From: Chloroflexi bacterium UBA4730
GTDB taxonomy: Bacteria > Chloroflexota > Limnocylindria > P2-11E
Direction: 5' to 3'
Assembly (NCBI GenBank): GCA_002404155.1
Contig: DHJC01000044.1
Location: 1-15,296, forward strand
Length of the DNA stretch: 15,296 nt
Of this stretch, positions 1 to 7,475 are shown one piece after another. The notes under the pieces are model-generated. The model was not told where the DNA came from. It saw only the letters and a program-made list of their open reading frames with translations, and searched no databases. Numbering within the stretch: the stretch's first letter is position 1; every line of letters starts with the position of its first letter. Made by a program: the position numbers and the translations under genes.

Positions 1-35
1 CCGCTTTTTCCTCAGCCCCCTAGGTGAAGTTCCCG

Positions 36-70
36 GCGGACCGGCAGAACCGGAGGATAATGCGGACCGG
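36..70. repeat. 9-nt direct repeat upstream of the transporter genes
   Basis: GCGGACCGG occurs at 36-44 and again at 62-70, 26 nt apart, with a further CCGG between them. The copies lie about 130-165 nt upstream of the binding-protein start and could be a regulator site. That role is inferred only from position and spacing. The rest of 1-199 shows no gene I can support. Confidence 0.25.
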
Positions 71-186
71 TCGCGCCAGTTGACGTGATGACGTGCGCGA
101 AGGGGAGGTCTCGCGAGCTCGACACGGTTCTCGGGACTGACGACACGAGCCCGCGACGTTCGATCGTCCGCATCGCCTTTTCGCCT

Positions 187-195
187 GAGGGAGAG
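187..195 (+). promoter_or_regulatory. ribosome binding site of the binding-protein gene
   Basis: The purine run GAGGGAGAG ends four bases before the ATG at 200. It fixes that start over the overlapping shorter frames in this stretch. Confidence 0.6.
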
Positions 196-199
196 ATTC

Positions 200-1777
200 A
201 TGTTCGCGCGGAAGACACAACGGCCTGTCCTATCGGCGGTCATCGCAGCGCTGCTCTTCAGCGCCTGCACGCAGTCCGGCACACCATCGGCGTCGAACCA
301 GCCCGGGTCAAACGCTGGACCGCAAGTGCTGAGGATGGCGCGCAACGCGGAACCGTTCAGCCCGTTCGTCCCCTGGCAGATCGACGACAATCCCGCGCTG
401 TTCATCTCGGTCAACGTCTACGACACGCTGCTCCGCACGTCCAAGGACGGCATCGGCCTCGAGCCGGGTCTCGCGACAAAGTGGGAATCGTCCGCCGATG
501 GGCTGACCTGGACCTTCACGCTGCGGGACGGCCTCAAGTTCTCTGACGGCTCGCCGATGAAGGCAAGCGACGTAAAGGCCTCGCTCGACATGGCCCGGGG
601 CGGCGTGAAGAGTGCCTGGAAAGACAACTACAAAGCGATCAAGGAGATCGCGGCGTCCGACGACAAGACCGTCAAGATCACGCTGTCGCAGCCGTATGCG
701 CCGCTCCTCTCCGTGCTGGCGATGTTCTCGGGTGGCATCCTTCCCGCGGACATGGCGCAGGCCACCGATGCGAAGGACTACGACAACGCGCTCGCGTGGA
801 AAACGAAGGGCACCGGCCCGTACTACAGCGACGGCTGGAAGAAGGGTGACCCGATCGTCCTGAAGCGGAACCCGAACTATTGGAAAGGCACGCCCGCGGT
901 CTCCGAAGTGCGCATCGAGTACATCCCCGACGACAACACCCGGGTGTTGAAGCTGCAGGGAGGCGAGACGGACCTGGTGGACTTCGTACCCTTCAGCCAG
1001 ATCGCTGCGTTGAGCGGGCAGCCTGGCGTGAAAGCGCAGAGCTTCAAGATCCAGCAGACCGCGTTCGTCATCCTGAACACCACGAAGCCGCCGCTGAACG
1101 ACGTAAAGGTGCGGCAGGCATTGAACTACGCGACGGACAAGGACGCGATCCTCAAGAACGTCTACTTCGGCCAGGCGACGTTCATGAACTCGCCGATCCC
1201 GCAAGGCACCGACTGGGACAAGGACCTGCCCGGATATCCATACGACCTCGAGAAGGCCAAAACGTTGATGGCCCAGTCGTCCGGCGCGGCCGGGTTCAAG
1301 ATGGACATGCAGGTGCGCGCCGGCAACACCAACTTCGCCAACACGGCCGTCATCCTGAAGGAAGCGTGGGCAAAGATCGGCGTGACGGTGGACATCCAGA
1401 CCCTGGATACGGCCGTCGTGCGCACGAACTATCAAGCGGGCAACTTCATGTCGACGCCGAGCGCGTGGACGAATGACATGAACGACCCCACCGAGATCGT
1501 GAACTACGCCATGCGCGGCGGCGCGAGCCCGTTCGCGTACTGGACGCGATACAACAATCCGGACTTGAACGACAAGATCACCAAGGCCGATCTCGAGCAG
1601 GATCCGAAGATACGGGCGGCGCTGTACTCCGAACTTCAGAAGATCTATCTGGATGCCGCGCCCCTTGCCTTCATCGCCTACCTCGGGGCGACGGCTGGCT
1701 GGCGCAGCAATGTGGAGGGCTTCTTCATCGACGGGCTGTCGTACTACCGATTCGAAGATGTGAAGATCAACAAGTAG
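200..1777 (+). CDS. ABC transporter substrate-binding lipoprotein, peptide/nickel family (SBP_bac_5)
   Basis: This 525-residue extracytoplasmic solute-binding protein captures a peptide-like or other organic solute and delivers it to the permeases encoded just downstream. The N-terminus is a lipoprotein signal peptide: basic residues, a hydrophobic stretch at about 10-21, and a lipobox LFSAC with Cys23 as the predicted lipidated residue. A Ser/Gly-rich linker follows. The family 5 body is clear, with the motifs LEPGLATKWE, WTFTLRDGLKFSDGSP, KGTGPYYSDGWKKGD and NPNYWKG, and a C-terminal segment (about 425-490) starting at WTNDMNDPTEIV. Length is normal for DppA/OppA-type proteins. The start is chosen from the purine-rich ribosome binding site directly upstream. 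Substrate cannot be read from sequence; the linked M20 peptidase suggests peptides or amides (inference). Confidence 0.93.
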   Translation: MFARKTQRPVLSAVIAALLFSACTQSGTPSASNQPGSNAGPQVLRMARNAEPFSPFVPWQIDDNPALFISVNVYDTLLRTSKDGIGLEPGLATKWESSADGLTWTFTLRDGLKFSDGSPMKASDVKASLDMARGGVKSAWKDNYKAIKEIAASDDKTVKITLSQPYAPLLSVLAMFSGGILPADMAQATDAKDYDNALAWKTKGTGPYYSDGWKKGDPIVLKRNPNYWKGTPAVSEVRIEYIPDDNTRVLKLQGGETDLVDFVPFSQIAALSGQPGVKAQSFKIQQTAFVILNTTKPPLNDVKVRQALNYATDKDAILKNVYFGQATFMNSPIPQGTDWDKDLPGYPYDLEKAKTLMAQSSGAAGFKMDMQVRAGNTNFANTAVILKEAWAKIGVTVDIQTLDTAVVRTNYQAGNFMSTPSAWTNDMNDPTEIVNYAMRGGASPFAYWTRYNNPDLNDKITKADLEQDPKIRAALYSELQKIYLDAAPLAFIAYLGATAGWRSNVEGFFIDGLSYYRFEDVKINK

Positions 1778-1784
1778 CCGATAG

Positions 1785-1824
1785 CGGATGGCTGATGGCC
1801 CCAGGGCGGGCTATCAGCCATCCG
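1785..1824 (+). promoter_or_regulatory. 17-bp intercistronic hairpin
   Basis: The arms at 1785-1801 and 1808-1824 pair over 17 bp with a single G-U wobble (1797 with 1812) and a 6-nt loop. No T-tract follows, so it is not a classical terminator. Placed between a binding-protein gene and its permease genes, such a structure usually protects the upstream mRNA from 3' decay or limits read-through, giving more binding protein than permease (known for maltose-type operons; inferred here). The following bases to 1858 hold several CTGAT repeats. Confidence 0.6.
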
Positions 1825-1858
1825 GCTGCTGATCTACTGATGATCACCGATTACTGAT

Positions 1859-2800
1859 ATGGGTCGCGCCGCCTACATCCGCAGACGCCTCATCCTGATG
1901 GTCTTCGTCCTGTTCGGCGTCACCGTCGTCATCTTCGGCATGGTGCGGATCCTGCCCGGCGACCCCGCTTTCTTGATCCTCGGCGACCGCGCGACAGACC
2001 AAAAGGCCGCGGAGCTTCGCGAGCAGCTCGGTCTGAACCGCCCTGTCCTTGAGCAGTACTGGATGTTCGTATCGGGGTTCGCTCGGGGTGACATGGGCCA
2101 GTCGCTGCTCTATCGCCAGCCCGTCGGTGATCTCGTCCTGACCCGGGTGCCGGTGTCACTCGCGCTGGCCGGCTATGCCATGGGCCTCGCTGCCGTCATC
2201 ACGCTCACCTTCGGTATCGTGGCCGCCGTCAACAAGGGACGCTGGCCCGACCAGCTAATTCGGGTCGGGTTCCTCTTCGCGCTGACTACGCCCAGTTTCT
2301 GGTTCGGCATCCTGCTGATCCTGCTGTTCGGGCTCACCCTGCATTGGTTCCCGGTAGCCGGCTTCGGGGAAACGCTGCCACAGCACATCTGGTATCTGTT
2401 CCTCCCGGCGCTCACGCTGGCCCTGCAGCTATCGGCAGTCCTCATCCGCAATCTGCGCGGTCAGATCATCCAGACCCTGCGCTCGGACTACGTGCGCACC
2501 GCACACGCCAAGGGGCTTTCCGAGTCGCTGGTGCTCCTGCGCCACGTGCTGCGCAACGCATTGCTCTCGACCGTCACCATCTTCGGCTTGCAGTTCGGGT
2601 TCTTGGTAGGAGGCACCATCGTTGTCGAAACCGTGTTCGCCCTGCCCGGGACGGGCCAGTTACTGATCCAGTCCATCACGGCCCGTGACTATCCGGTCGT
2701 GCAGGCCATCACGGTGGTCAGTGCGGTCCTGGTGATCGTCGTCAATCTGGCGGTCGACCTGTCCTATTCATTCCTCGATCCGAGAGTGACGTATGAGTGA
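1859..2800 (+). CDS. ABC transporter permease, DppB/OppB type
   Basis: This 313-residue inner-membrane permease forms half of the translocation channel. The family's N-terminal signature is present: a first membrane helix at about 11-30 ending in RILPGDPA, then a periplasmic stretch with REQLGLNRP and GDMGQSLLYRQPV. Further membrane segments lie at about 100-125, 138-160, 178-198, 240-262 and 285-305. The cytoplasmic EAA loop that docks onto the ATPase is at about 213-235 (YVRTAHAKGLSESLVLLRHV). ETVFALPGTGQL near 258 is characteristic of DppB-like proteins. No clear ribosome binding site precedes the ATG, which follows the hairpin by about 35 nt. It overlaps the next permease by 8 bp, showing co-translation. 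Confidence 0.93.
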   Translation: MGRAAYIRRRLILMVFVLFGVTVVIFGMVRILPGDPAFLILGDRATDQKAAELREQLGLNRPVLEQYWMFVSGFARGDMGQSLLYRQPVGDLVLTRVPVSLALAGYAMGLAAVITLTFGIVAAVNKGRWPDQLIRVGFLFALTTPSFWFGILLILLFGLTLHWFPVAGFGETLPQHIWYLFLPALTLALQLSAVLIRNLRGQIIQTLRSDYVRTAHAKGLSESLVLLRHVLRNALLSTVTIFGLQFGFLVGGTIVVETVFALPGTGQLLIQSITARDYPVVQAITVVSAVLVIVVNLAVDLSYSFLDPRVTYE

Positions 2801-3671
2801 AAAGGCTCTCGGCACCCGGCCGCTGCCGGAGGTCATGCCACTGACGCAGCTGACGCGCGCCATGCGGCAGATCCGGATCGGCCCAACGTTTCTAACCGGC
2901 CTCGTGCTGCTCGGACTCGTCGTCCTCGTCGCAATCGCCGCGCCGCTGCTTACGCCCTATGACCCGATCGAGCAGCGGTTCGCCGAGGCGTTCTTGCCGC
3001 CATTCAGCGCGGGTCACATCCTCGGGACCGACAACTTCGGTCGCGACATCTGGAGCCGGATCGCGTACAGCACGCGGCTCGATCTGCAGATCGGGCTGCT
3101 CTCCGTCTTGTTCCCGTTCATGTTCGGCAGCCTGACAGGCATCGCGACCGGCTATCTGGGCGGCAAGCTCGACACGCTCCTCATGCGCGTCGTGGATGTG
3201 CTGATGGCTTTCCCATTCCTGATCCTGGTGATCGCGATCATGAGCATCCTGGGACCCGGGCTGACCAACCTCTATATCGCGGTCGGTGTGGTCGGCTGGA
3301 TCCCGTACGCGCGCATCACCCGCGGGGAAACCCTCGCGACGCGTCACTTGGAGTACGTGCTGGCGGCCCGTACGGTCGGCTGCTCGTCGGCGCGCATCAT
3401 GCTTCGCCACATCCTGCCGAACGTGATAGCGCCCGCGCTGATCTATGTCTTCACGGGCATGGTGCTGGCGATCCTCACGGGGGCAACTCTGAGCTTCCTC
3501 GGGCTCGGCCCGCAGCCGCCCACGCCCGAATGGGGCGCGATGATCGCTGAGGGGCGCCAGTACCTGTTGCTCGCTTGGTGGATGACGACGCTCCCGGGGC
3601 TGGCGCTGCTGGTCGCCGGTGTCTCGCTCAGCTTGATCGGCGACGGACTCGCGGAACACCGCGGAGGCTGA
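2793..3671 (+). CDS. ABC transporter permease, DppC/OppC type
   Basis: This 292-residue membrane protein is the second channel subunit. A cytoplasmic N-terminus of about 30 residues precedes the first membrane helix (about 33-53). The DppC signature GHILGTDNFGRDIWSRIAY follows at about 74-92, then four to five more helices. The EAA loop is at about 186-211 (LEYVLAARTVGCSSARIMLR, followed by HILPN), and the C-terminal FLGLGPQPPTPEWGAMI motif is typical of the subfamily. Its ATG lies inside the last codons of the DppB-type gene. Unusually, the next gene is not an oppD/oppF ATPase but a ketopantoate-reductase-like enzyme that starts at its stop codon. Confidence 0.93.
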   Translation: MSEKALGTRPLPEVMPLTQLTRAMRQIRIGPTFLTGLVLLGLVVLVAIAAPLLTPYDPIEQRFAEAFLPPFSAGHILGTDNFGRDIWSRIAYSTRLDLQIGLLSVLFPFMFGSLTGIATGYLGGKLDTLLMRVVDVLMAFPFLILVIAIMSILGPGLTNLYIAVGVVGWIPYARITRGETLATRHLEYVLAARTVGCSSARIMLRHILPNVIAPALIYVFTGMVLAILTGATLSFLGLGPQPPTPEWGAMIAEGRQYLLLAWWMTTLPGLALLVAGVSLSLIGDGLAEHRGG

Positions 3672-4693
3672 CCGACATCAAATTACTGATCTGGGGCGCC
3701 GGCGCGATCGGCGGAACGATCGGTGCGCATCTCGCCCGCGCAGGGCATGACATCACGTTCGTTGACCGGGCGGAGGAGCACGTCGCCGCAATGAACACGG
3801 CGGGACTCCGCATCGAGGGGCCCCTGGCGCAGTTCAGCTCCCGGATACCCTCCTTTACCCCCGATGAGCTGCGCGGCGAGTTCGAACACGTCGTCCTTGC
3901 CGTAAAGGCGCAGGACACCGAAGCGGCCACGCGCGCGCTCGCGCGACACTTGAGCCCCGACGGGTACGTTGTATCGGCGCAGAACGGGTTGAACGAGCTG
4001 ATCATCAAGTCGATCGTCGGCGACGCACGCACGATCGGCTGCTTCGTCAACTTCGGAGCGGATTACCTCGAGCCGGGTGTGATCCAGTACGCCGGGCGCG
4101 GCGCGGTCGTGCTCGGCGAGATCGACGGGCGCGTGACGCCGCGCGTCGGGGAGTTGCACCGCGCGTTCCTAGACTTCGACGACCGCGCCGTCGTGACCAC
4201 GAACATCTGGGGCTACCTCTGGGGCAAGCTCGGGTATGGGGCGCAGCTCTTCGCCACCGCGCTGACCAATGACTCCATAGCGGACGCGCTGGCCGATCCG
4301 AGGTACCGCGACGTCTATGTCGAGATCGCGCGCGAGGTGATGCGGGTGGCCCAGGCGCGCCGCATCACGCCCGAGGGGTTCAATGGCTTCGACCCGCGTG
4401 CGTTCGCGCCGGACGCAGACCGCGCTGCGGCCGAACACTCGCTCGACGAGACGGTCGCCCTCAACCGCAAGTCGGCCAAGACCCACAGCGGCATCTGGCG
4501 CGACCTCGCCGTACGCAAGCGCCGCACCGAGGCAGACGCGCAGCTCGGCCCGATCGTCGCGCTCGGCTCGGAAGTGGGCGTCCCGACGCCTCTCACCTCG
4601 CGCTTGATCGAGTTGGTGCACGACGTCGAAGATCGTCGGCGCGGGCAAGGCGCCGACACGCTCGACCTGCTCAAAGCCGCGCTGCCGCGATGA
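3668..4693 (+). CDS. 2-dehydropantoate 2-reductase family (ApbA/PanE-like) oxidoreductase
   Basis: This NAD(P)-dependent oxidoreductase has about 341 residues. The Rossmann GxGxxG is GAGAIGG at about 10-16, closely followed by HLARAGHDITFVDR. AVKAQDT and QNGLNE match the family's cofactor and substrate loops, and WGKLGYG carries the Lys expected at the catalytic position. The C-terminal helical domain includes KTHSGIWRDLAVRKRRTE and GVPTPLTSRLIELV. The true PanE reaction reduces ketopantoate to pantoate for CoA, but many paralogues act on other 2-oxo acids; placement between a transporter and a peptidase argues for a catabolic paralogue (inference). The start is odd: the only upstream ATG/GTG codons (3575, 3578) lie deep within the permease gene, so I place it at a CTG forming a CTGA overlap with the permease stop. 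GGAGG at 3663-3667 lies just upstream. Confidence 0.87.
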   Translation: MTDIKLLIWGAGAIGGTIGAHLARAGHDITFVDRAEEHVAAMNTAGLRIEGPLAQFSSRIPSFTPDELRGEFEHVVLAVKAQDTEAATRALARHLSPDGYVVSAQNGLNELIIKSIVGDARTIGCFVNFGADYLEPGVIQYAGRGAVVLGEIDGRVTPRVGELHRAFLDFDDRAVVTTNIWGYLWGKLGYGAQLFATALTNDSIADALADPRYRDVYVEIAREVMRVAQARRITPEGFNGFDPRAFAPDADRAAAEHSLDETVALNRKSAKTHSGIWRDLAVRKRRTEADAQLGPIVALGSEVGVPTPLTSRLIELVHDVEDRRRGQGADTLDLLKAALPR

Positions 4694-6102
4694 CCCCGCT
4701 CGAGTACCTCTCCGCGCACCACGACCGCAGCCTTCAGGAGCTGATCGAGTTCGTTCGCATCCCCAGCGTGAGCACCGACCCGCACCATCGGGGCGACATG
4801 GCGCGCGCCGCCGAATGGGTCGCCGCGCACCTGCGGCAGGCCGGCCCCATCGACGTCCGCAGCATGCCCACGCCCGGCCACCCGGTCATCTACGGCGAGT
4901 GGCTGGGCGCGCCAGACGCGCCGACGCTGTTGGTCTACGGCCATTACGACGTGCAGCCGCCCGACCCCCTCGACAAGTGGCTGAGCGATCCGTTCGAGCC
5001 GGAACTGCGTCACGGCCGCTTGTACGGGCGCGGCGTGTCCGACAACAAAGGGCCAATGCTGATCCCGCTCACGGTCGCGCAGGCCTTCTTCGCCACGCGT
5101 GGCGCGTTACCGCTCAACGTGAAGTTCCTCTTTGAGGGTGAGGAGGAGATCGGAAGTCCGAACCTCGAGCCGTTCCTCGCCGCGAATCTGCGGCTGCTCC
5201 AAGCGGACTGCGTTCTGTCAGCCGACGGCGCGATGTGGCGAAGTGACGAACCCTCGGTCACGATCGCCAGTCGTGGTGTGGTCGGGGTGGACTTCAGCAT
5301 CACGGGTGCGAACAGGAACCTGCACTCGGGGCGCTACGGCGGCTCGGTCGCGAACGCGCTGCACGCCATGGCCGAGCTGGTCGCGAGCCTGCACTCAGCG
5401 GACGGCCGCGTCGCCATCGAGGGGTTCTACGACGACGTGGCCGCCCTCTCGGAGGAGGAACGGCGGGCCATCGCCGAGCTGCCGTTCGACGAGGCGCGTT
5501 TTCTTGCAGAGGTGGGCGTGCCCTCGCTATTCGGTGAACCCGGCTTCAGCACGCTGGAACGACAATGGATACGCCCGACGCTGGAACTGAACGGCATGTG
5601 GGGTGGCTACCTGGGCCAGGGCAGCCAGACGGTCACCCCGAACGAAGCCCACGCGAAGCTCAGTTGCCGCCTCGTGCCCGATCAGCACCCGGACACAATC
5701 CGCGCGTTGGTCATGCGGCACCTTGAGACGCACGTGCCGGCCGGCGTCAGTCTGTCCGTCCGCAGCGATCGGCACGCCGCGCTGCCGTACCGCATCTCGT
5801 CAGAACATCCCGGCCTCAAGACCGCGCAGCGCGTGCTCGAGCAGGTCTACGGAAAGACGGCGGTCTGCGTGCGGATGGGCGCGACGCTGCCGGCGAGCGA
5901 GCTATTCAAACGGCTCCTCGGCATCGACACCGTGTTCTTCTCGTTCTCGACCGCCGACGAGGACTTCCACTCGCCGAACGAATTCTTCCGCGTGCATCGC
6001 CTGCACGAGGGTCTCGAGGCGTGGACCCGGTACTGGGAGAGCTACGGACCAACGGTCAGAACAGTGAGCGCCCACCGTCGATCGAGAGCACCTGTCCCGT
6101 GA
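4690..6102 (+). CDS. M20 family metallo-dipeptidase
   Basis: This 470-residue zinc exopeptidase of the ArgE/DapE/CNDP-like dipeptidase group probably splits dipeptides or related amides in the cytoplasm. The metal and catalytic residues are all visible: His85 and Asp87 in GHYDVQPP, Asp118 in GRGVSDNKGP, Glu152 as general base and Glu153 as ligand in FEGEEEIGSP, Asp179 in SADGAMW, and His427 in DEDFHSPNEFF. His212 in NLHSG matches the dimer-interface histidine that completes the active site. The inserted lid/dimerisation domain runs about 195-375. It begins in an ATGA overlap with the reductase gene, so the two are translationally coupled. The last 47 bp overlap the 3' end of the convergent dehydrogenase gene; the final ~15 residues look unconserved. 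Confidence 0.93.
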   Translation: MTPLEYLSAHHDRSLQELIEFVRIPSVSTDPHHRGDMARAAEWVAAHLRQAGPIDVRSMPTPGHPVIYGEWLGAPDAPTLLVYGHYDVQPPDPLDKWLSDPFEPELRHGRLYGRGVSDNKGPMLIPLTVAQAFFATRGALPLNVKFLFEGEEEIGSPNLEPFLAANLRLLQADCVLSADGAMWRSDEPSVTIASRGVVGVDFSITGANRNLHSGRYGGSVANALHAMAELVASLHSADGRVAIEGFYDDVAALSEEERRAIAELPFDEARFLAEVGVPSLFGEPGFSTLERQWIRPTLELNGMWGGYLGQGSQTVTPNEAHAKLSCRLVPDQHPDTIRALVMRHLETHVPAGVSLSVRSDRHAALPYRISSEHPGLKTAQRVLEQVYGKTAVCVRMGATLPASELFKRLLGIDTVFFSFSTADEDFHSPNEFFRVHRLHEGLEAWTRYWESYGPTVRTVSAHRRSRAPVP

Positions 6103-6754
6103 TCCACGCGGCTCTGGTGGAGACAAAGAACCGCACACCGTTCGCAATATCTTCGGGGCGTCCGATACGCCGCAGCGCGATTCCTTCGATGAGGCGCCGC
6201 TGACCTTCCTCGCCATAGCTTTGCCACTGCCGTTCGGTCGTCGGATTGGACCGTACGAAGCCAGGCGCGATGCAATTCACGGTGATACCGAAGGGCCCGA
6301 GCTCATGTGCCATCTGACGAGTGAACCCGATCTGGCCGGCTTTGGCGCTTGCGTAGGCCTGGATGCCGGTCAAGCTCACACTGCGTCCCGCCCCGGATGA
6401 GATGTTCACGATCCAGCCCGCGCGGGCCGCCTTCATCGCCGGGATGACGGCGCGGGTACAGAGGAACGTGCTCGTCAAGTTCGCGTCCACGATCGCTCGC
6501 CAATCTTCGTCACTCACCTCGTCGAGGGGTCGCCCGACCTGGCCGGCGACGCCCCCCGCGTTGTTGACGAGCACATCGACCCGCCCGAGGCGCGCGAACA
6601 GCTGGGCGACCTGCCGCGGGTCCGTGAGGTCGACGGTGTCGCGGTCGACACGATGAACCGTTGCGCCGTCCTCCTCCAATCCCGTCGCGATCGCCGTGCC
6701 GATCCCCTGAGCCGTTCCGGTGACGAGCGCCACCCTACCGCTGAGCTCAGCCAT
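6056..6754 (-). CDS. short-chain dehydrogenase/reductase (SDR)
   Basis: This 232-residue classical SDR carries out NAD(P)-dependent alcohol/ketone interconversion. The cofactor motif TGTAQGIG is at 12-19, VDL at 41-43 contacts the adenine ring, and NNAGG is at 64-68. The catalytic tetrad is Asn92 (VDANLTS), Ser119/120 (VNISSGAG), Tyr134 and Lys138 (YASAK). NCIAPGFVRS and the C-terminal WITGQVLSIDGG are classic. The length is slightly short through a compact loop after GGVAG. The start overlaps the creatininase-family gene upstream by 8 bp, so both are made from one message. Substrate is unknown; genomic pairing suggests it acts on a product of the hydrolase (inference). Confidence 0.93.
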   Translation of the reverse strand: MAELSGRVALVTGTAQGIGTAIATGLEEDGATVHRVDRDTVDLTDPRQVAQLFARLGRVDVLVNNAGGVAGQVGRPLDEVSDEDWRAIVDANLTSTFLCTRAVIPAMKAARAGWIVNISSGAGRSVSLTGIQAYASAKAGQIGFTRQMAHELGPFGITVNCIAPGFVRSNPTTERQWQSYGEEGQRRLIEGIALRRIGRPEDIANGVRFFVSTRAAWITGQVLSIDGGRSLF

Positions 6755-7463
6755 TGCTGTGCCACCCGTTCTCGATCAAATCTCGAACTTCAGCCACGCC
6801 TGTCCGCCAGACCTCGAGCACTTCCTCCTCCGGTCGCTGATAGGAGCCGCCGAAGCTGCCGTCGACGGTCAATCGGCGTAGCTCATCGGGGGGCGCCTGC
6901 CGGATGATGCGTGGGGGGATCGGCGGCTTGACGCCGTCGGGCATGACCACGCCAGGTATGCGCGTCCACGGGAAGTTCTCCATCCAGGAGCCATGCGAGG
7001 ACTCTTTCTCATAGCGCTGCACGACGGCCCAGACACGCGGAGCGTTCCACCAGTCGTGGAAGAGCAACTGCACCCGCGCCTTTCGAGGCTCCGCCAGCCA
7101 TTCGCGCAGGACACCCGATGCCGGTGAGTTCCCGCCGTGACCGTTGATGACGGCGATGCGTCGGAAGCCCTGACCGAAGAGCGAATCGAGCAGATCGCGA
7201 ATGACGGCGATGTACGTGGTCGTGCGCAAGGAGGGACTGCCAGGGAACGCGGCGAAGTACGGGGTGATGCCGAACGGTAAGGCCGGCAGGACCGGCACCC
7301 CAAGCGGTTCGGCGGCTTCCACCGCGACGCGCTCGGCCAAGATCGCGTCGGTCCCCACGGAGAGGTAGCCGTGCTGTTCCGTGGATCCGATCGGCAACAC
7401 GATTCGGTCATCGTGGCCGAGATATTCCTCGAGCATCTTCCAGTTGCAGTCATGAACTCTCAT
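6747..7463 (-). CDS. creatininase-family amidohydrolase
   Basis: This 238-residue protein belongs to the metal-dependent amidohydrolase family that includes creatininase, MftE and FAPy deformylases; these cleave cyclic or formyl amides. Metal-ligand motifs are Glu29 and His31 (GSTEQHG), Asp39 (VGTDAIL) and His109 (INGHGGN). The usual HAGExETS segment is replaced by SHGSWMENF (His157, Glu162), marking a divergent clade, so creatinine itself should not be assumed as substrate. Start: AAGGAG at 7470-7475 lies six bases before ATG 7463; an in-frame ATG at 7469 is directly adjacent to that ribosome binding site and less likely. It heads the two-gene minus-strand operon with the SDR. Confidence 0.9.
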   Translation of the reverse strand: MRVHDCNWKMLEEYLGHDDRIVLPIGSTEQHGYLSVGTDAILAERVAVEAAEPLGVPVLPALPFGITPYFAAFPGSPSLRTTTYIAVIRDLLDSLFGQGFRRIAVINGHGGNSPASGVLREWLAEPRKARVQLLFHDWWNAPRVWAVVQRYEKESSHGSWMENFPWTRIPGVVMPDGVKPPIPPRIIRQAPPDELRRLTVDGSFGGSYQRPEEEVLEVWRTGVAEVRDLIENGWHSNG

Positions 7464-7469
7464 GAGCAT

Positions 7470-7475
7470 CTCCTT
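7470..7475 (-). promoter_or_regulatory. ribosome binding site of the creatininase-family gene
   Basis: AAGGAG on the minus strand sits six bases upstream of ATG 7463. It decides between three in-frame start candidates at 7493, 7469 and 7463. Confidence 0.7.

Noticed and set aside
56..62. GATAAT as a -10 promoter element
   Set aside because: No -35-like hexamer at a suitable distance; a lone hexamer is not enough.
80..105. TTGACG as a -35 promoter element
   Set aside because: No A/T-rich -10 hexamer 16-18 bp downstream.
308..1435. Long minus-strand open frame opposite the binding-protein gene
   Set aside because: Arg/His/Val-rich composition typical of the antisense of GC-rich coding DNA; the plus-strand protein has clear family motifs.
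2892..3659. Minus-strand open frame opposite the DppC-type permease
   Set aside because: Very rich in Arg, Asp, Gln and His with no motif; a shadow of the permease.
6056..7463. Mycofactocin-type cluster (creatininase-like MftE plus SDR)
   Set aside because: No mftA, mftB, mftC, mftD or glycosyltransferase nearby, and the SDR lacks the insertion typical of mycofactocin-coupled enzymes.
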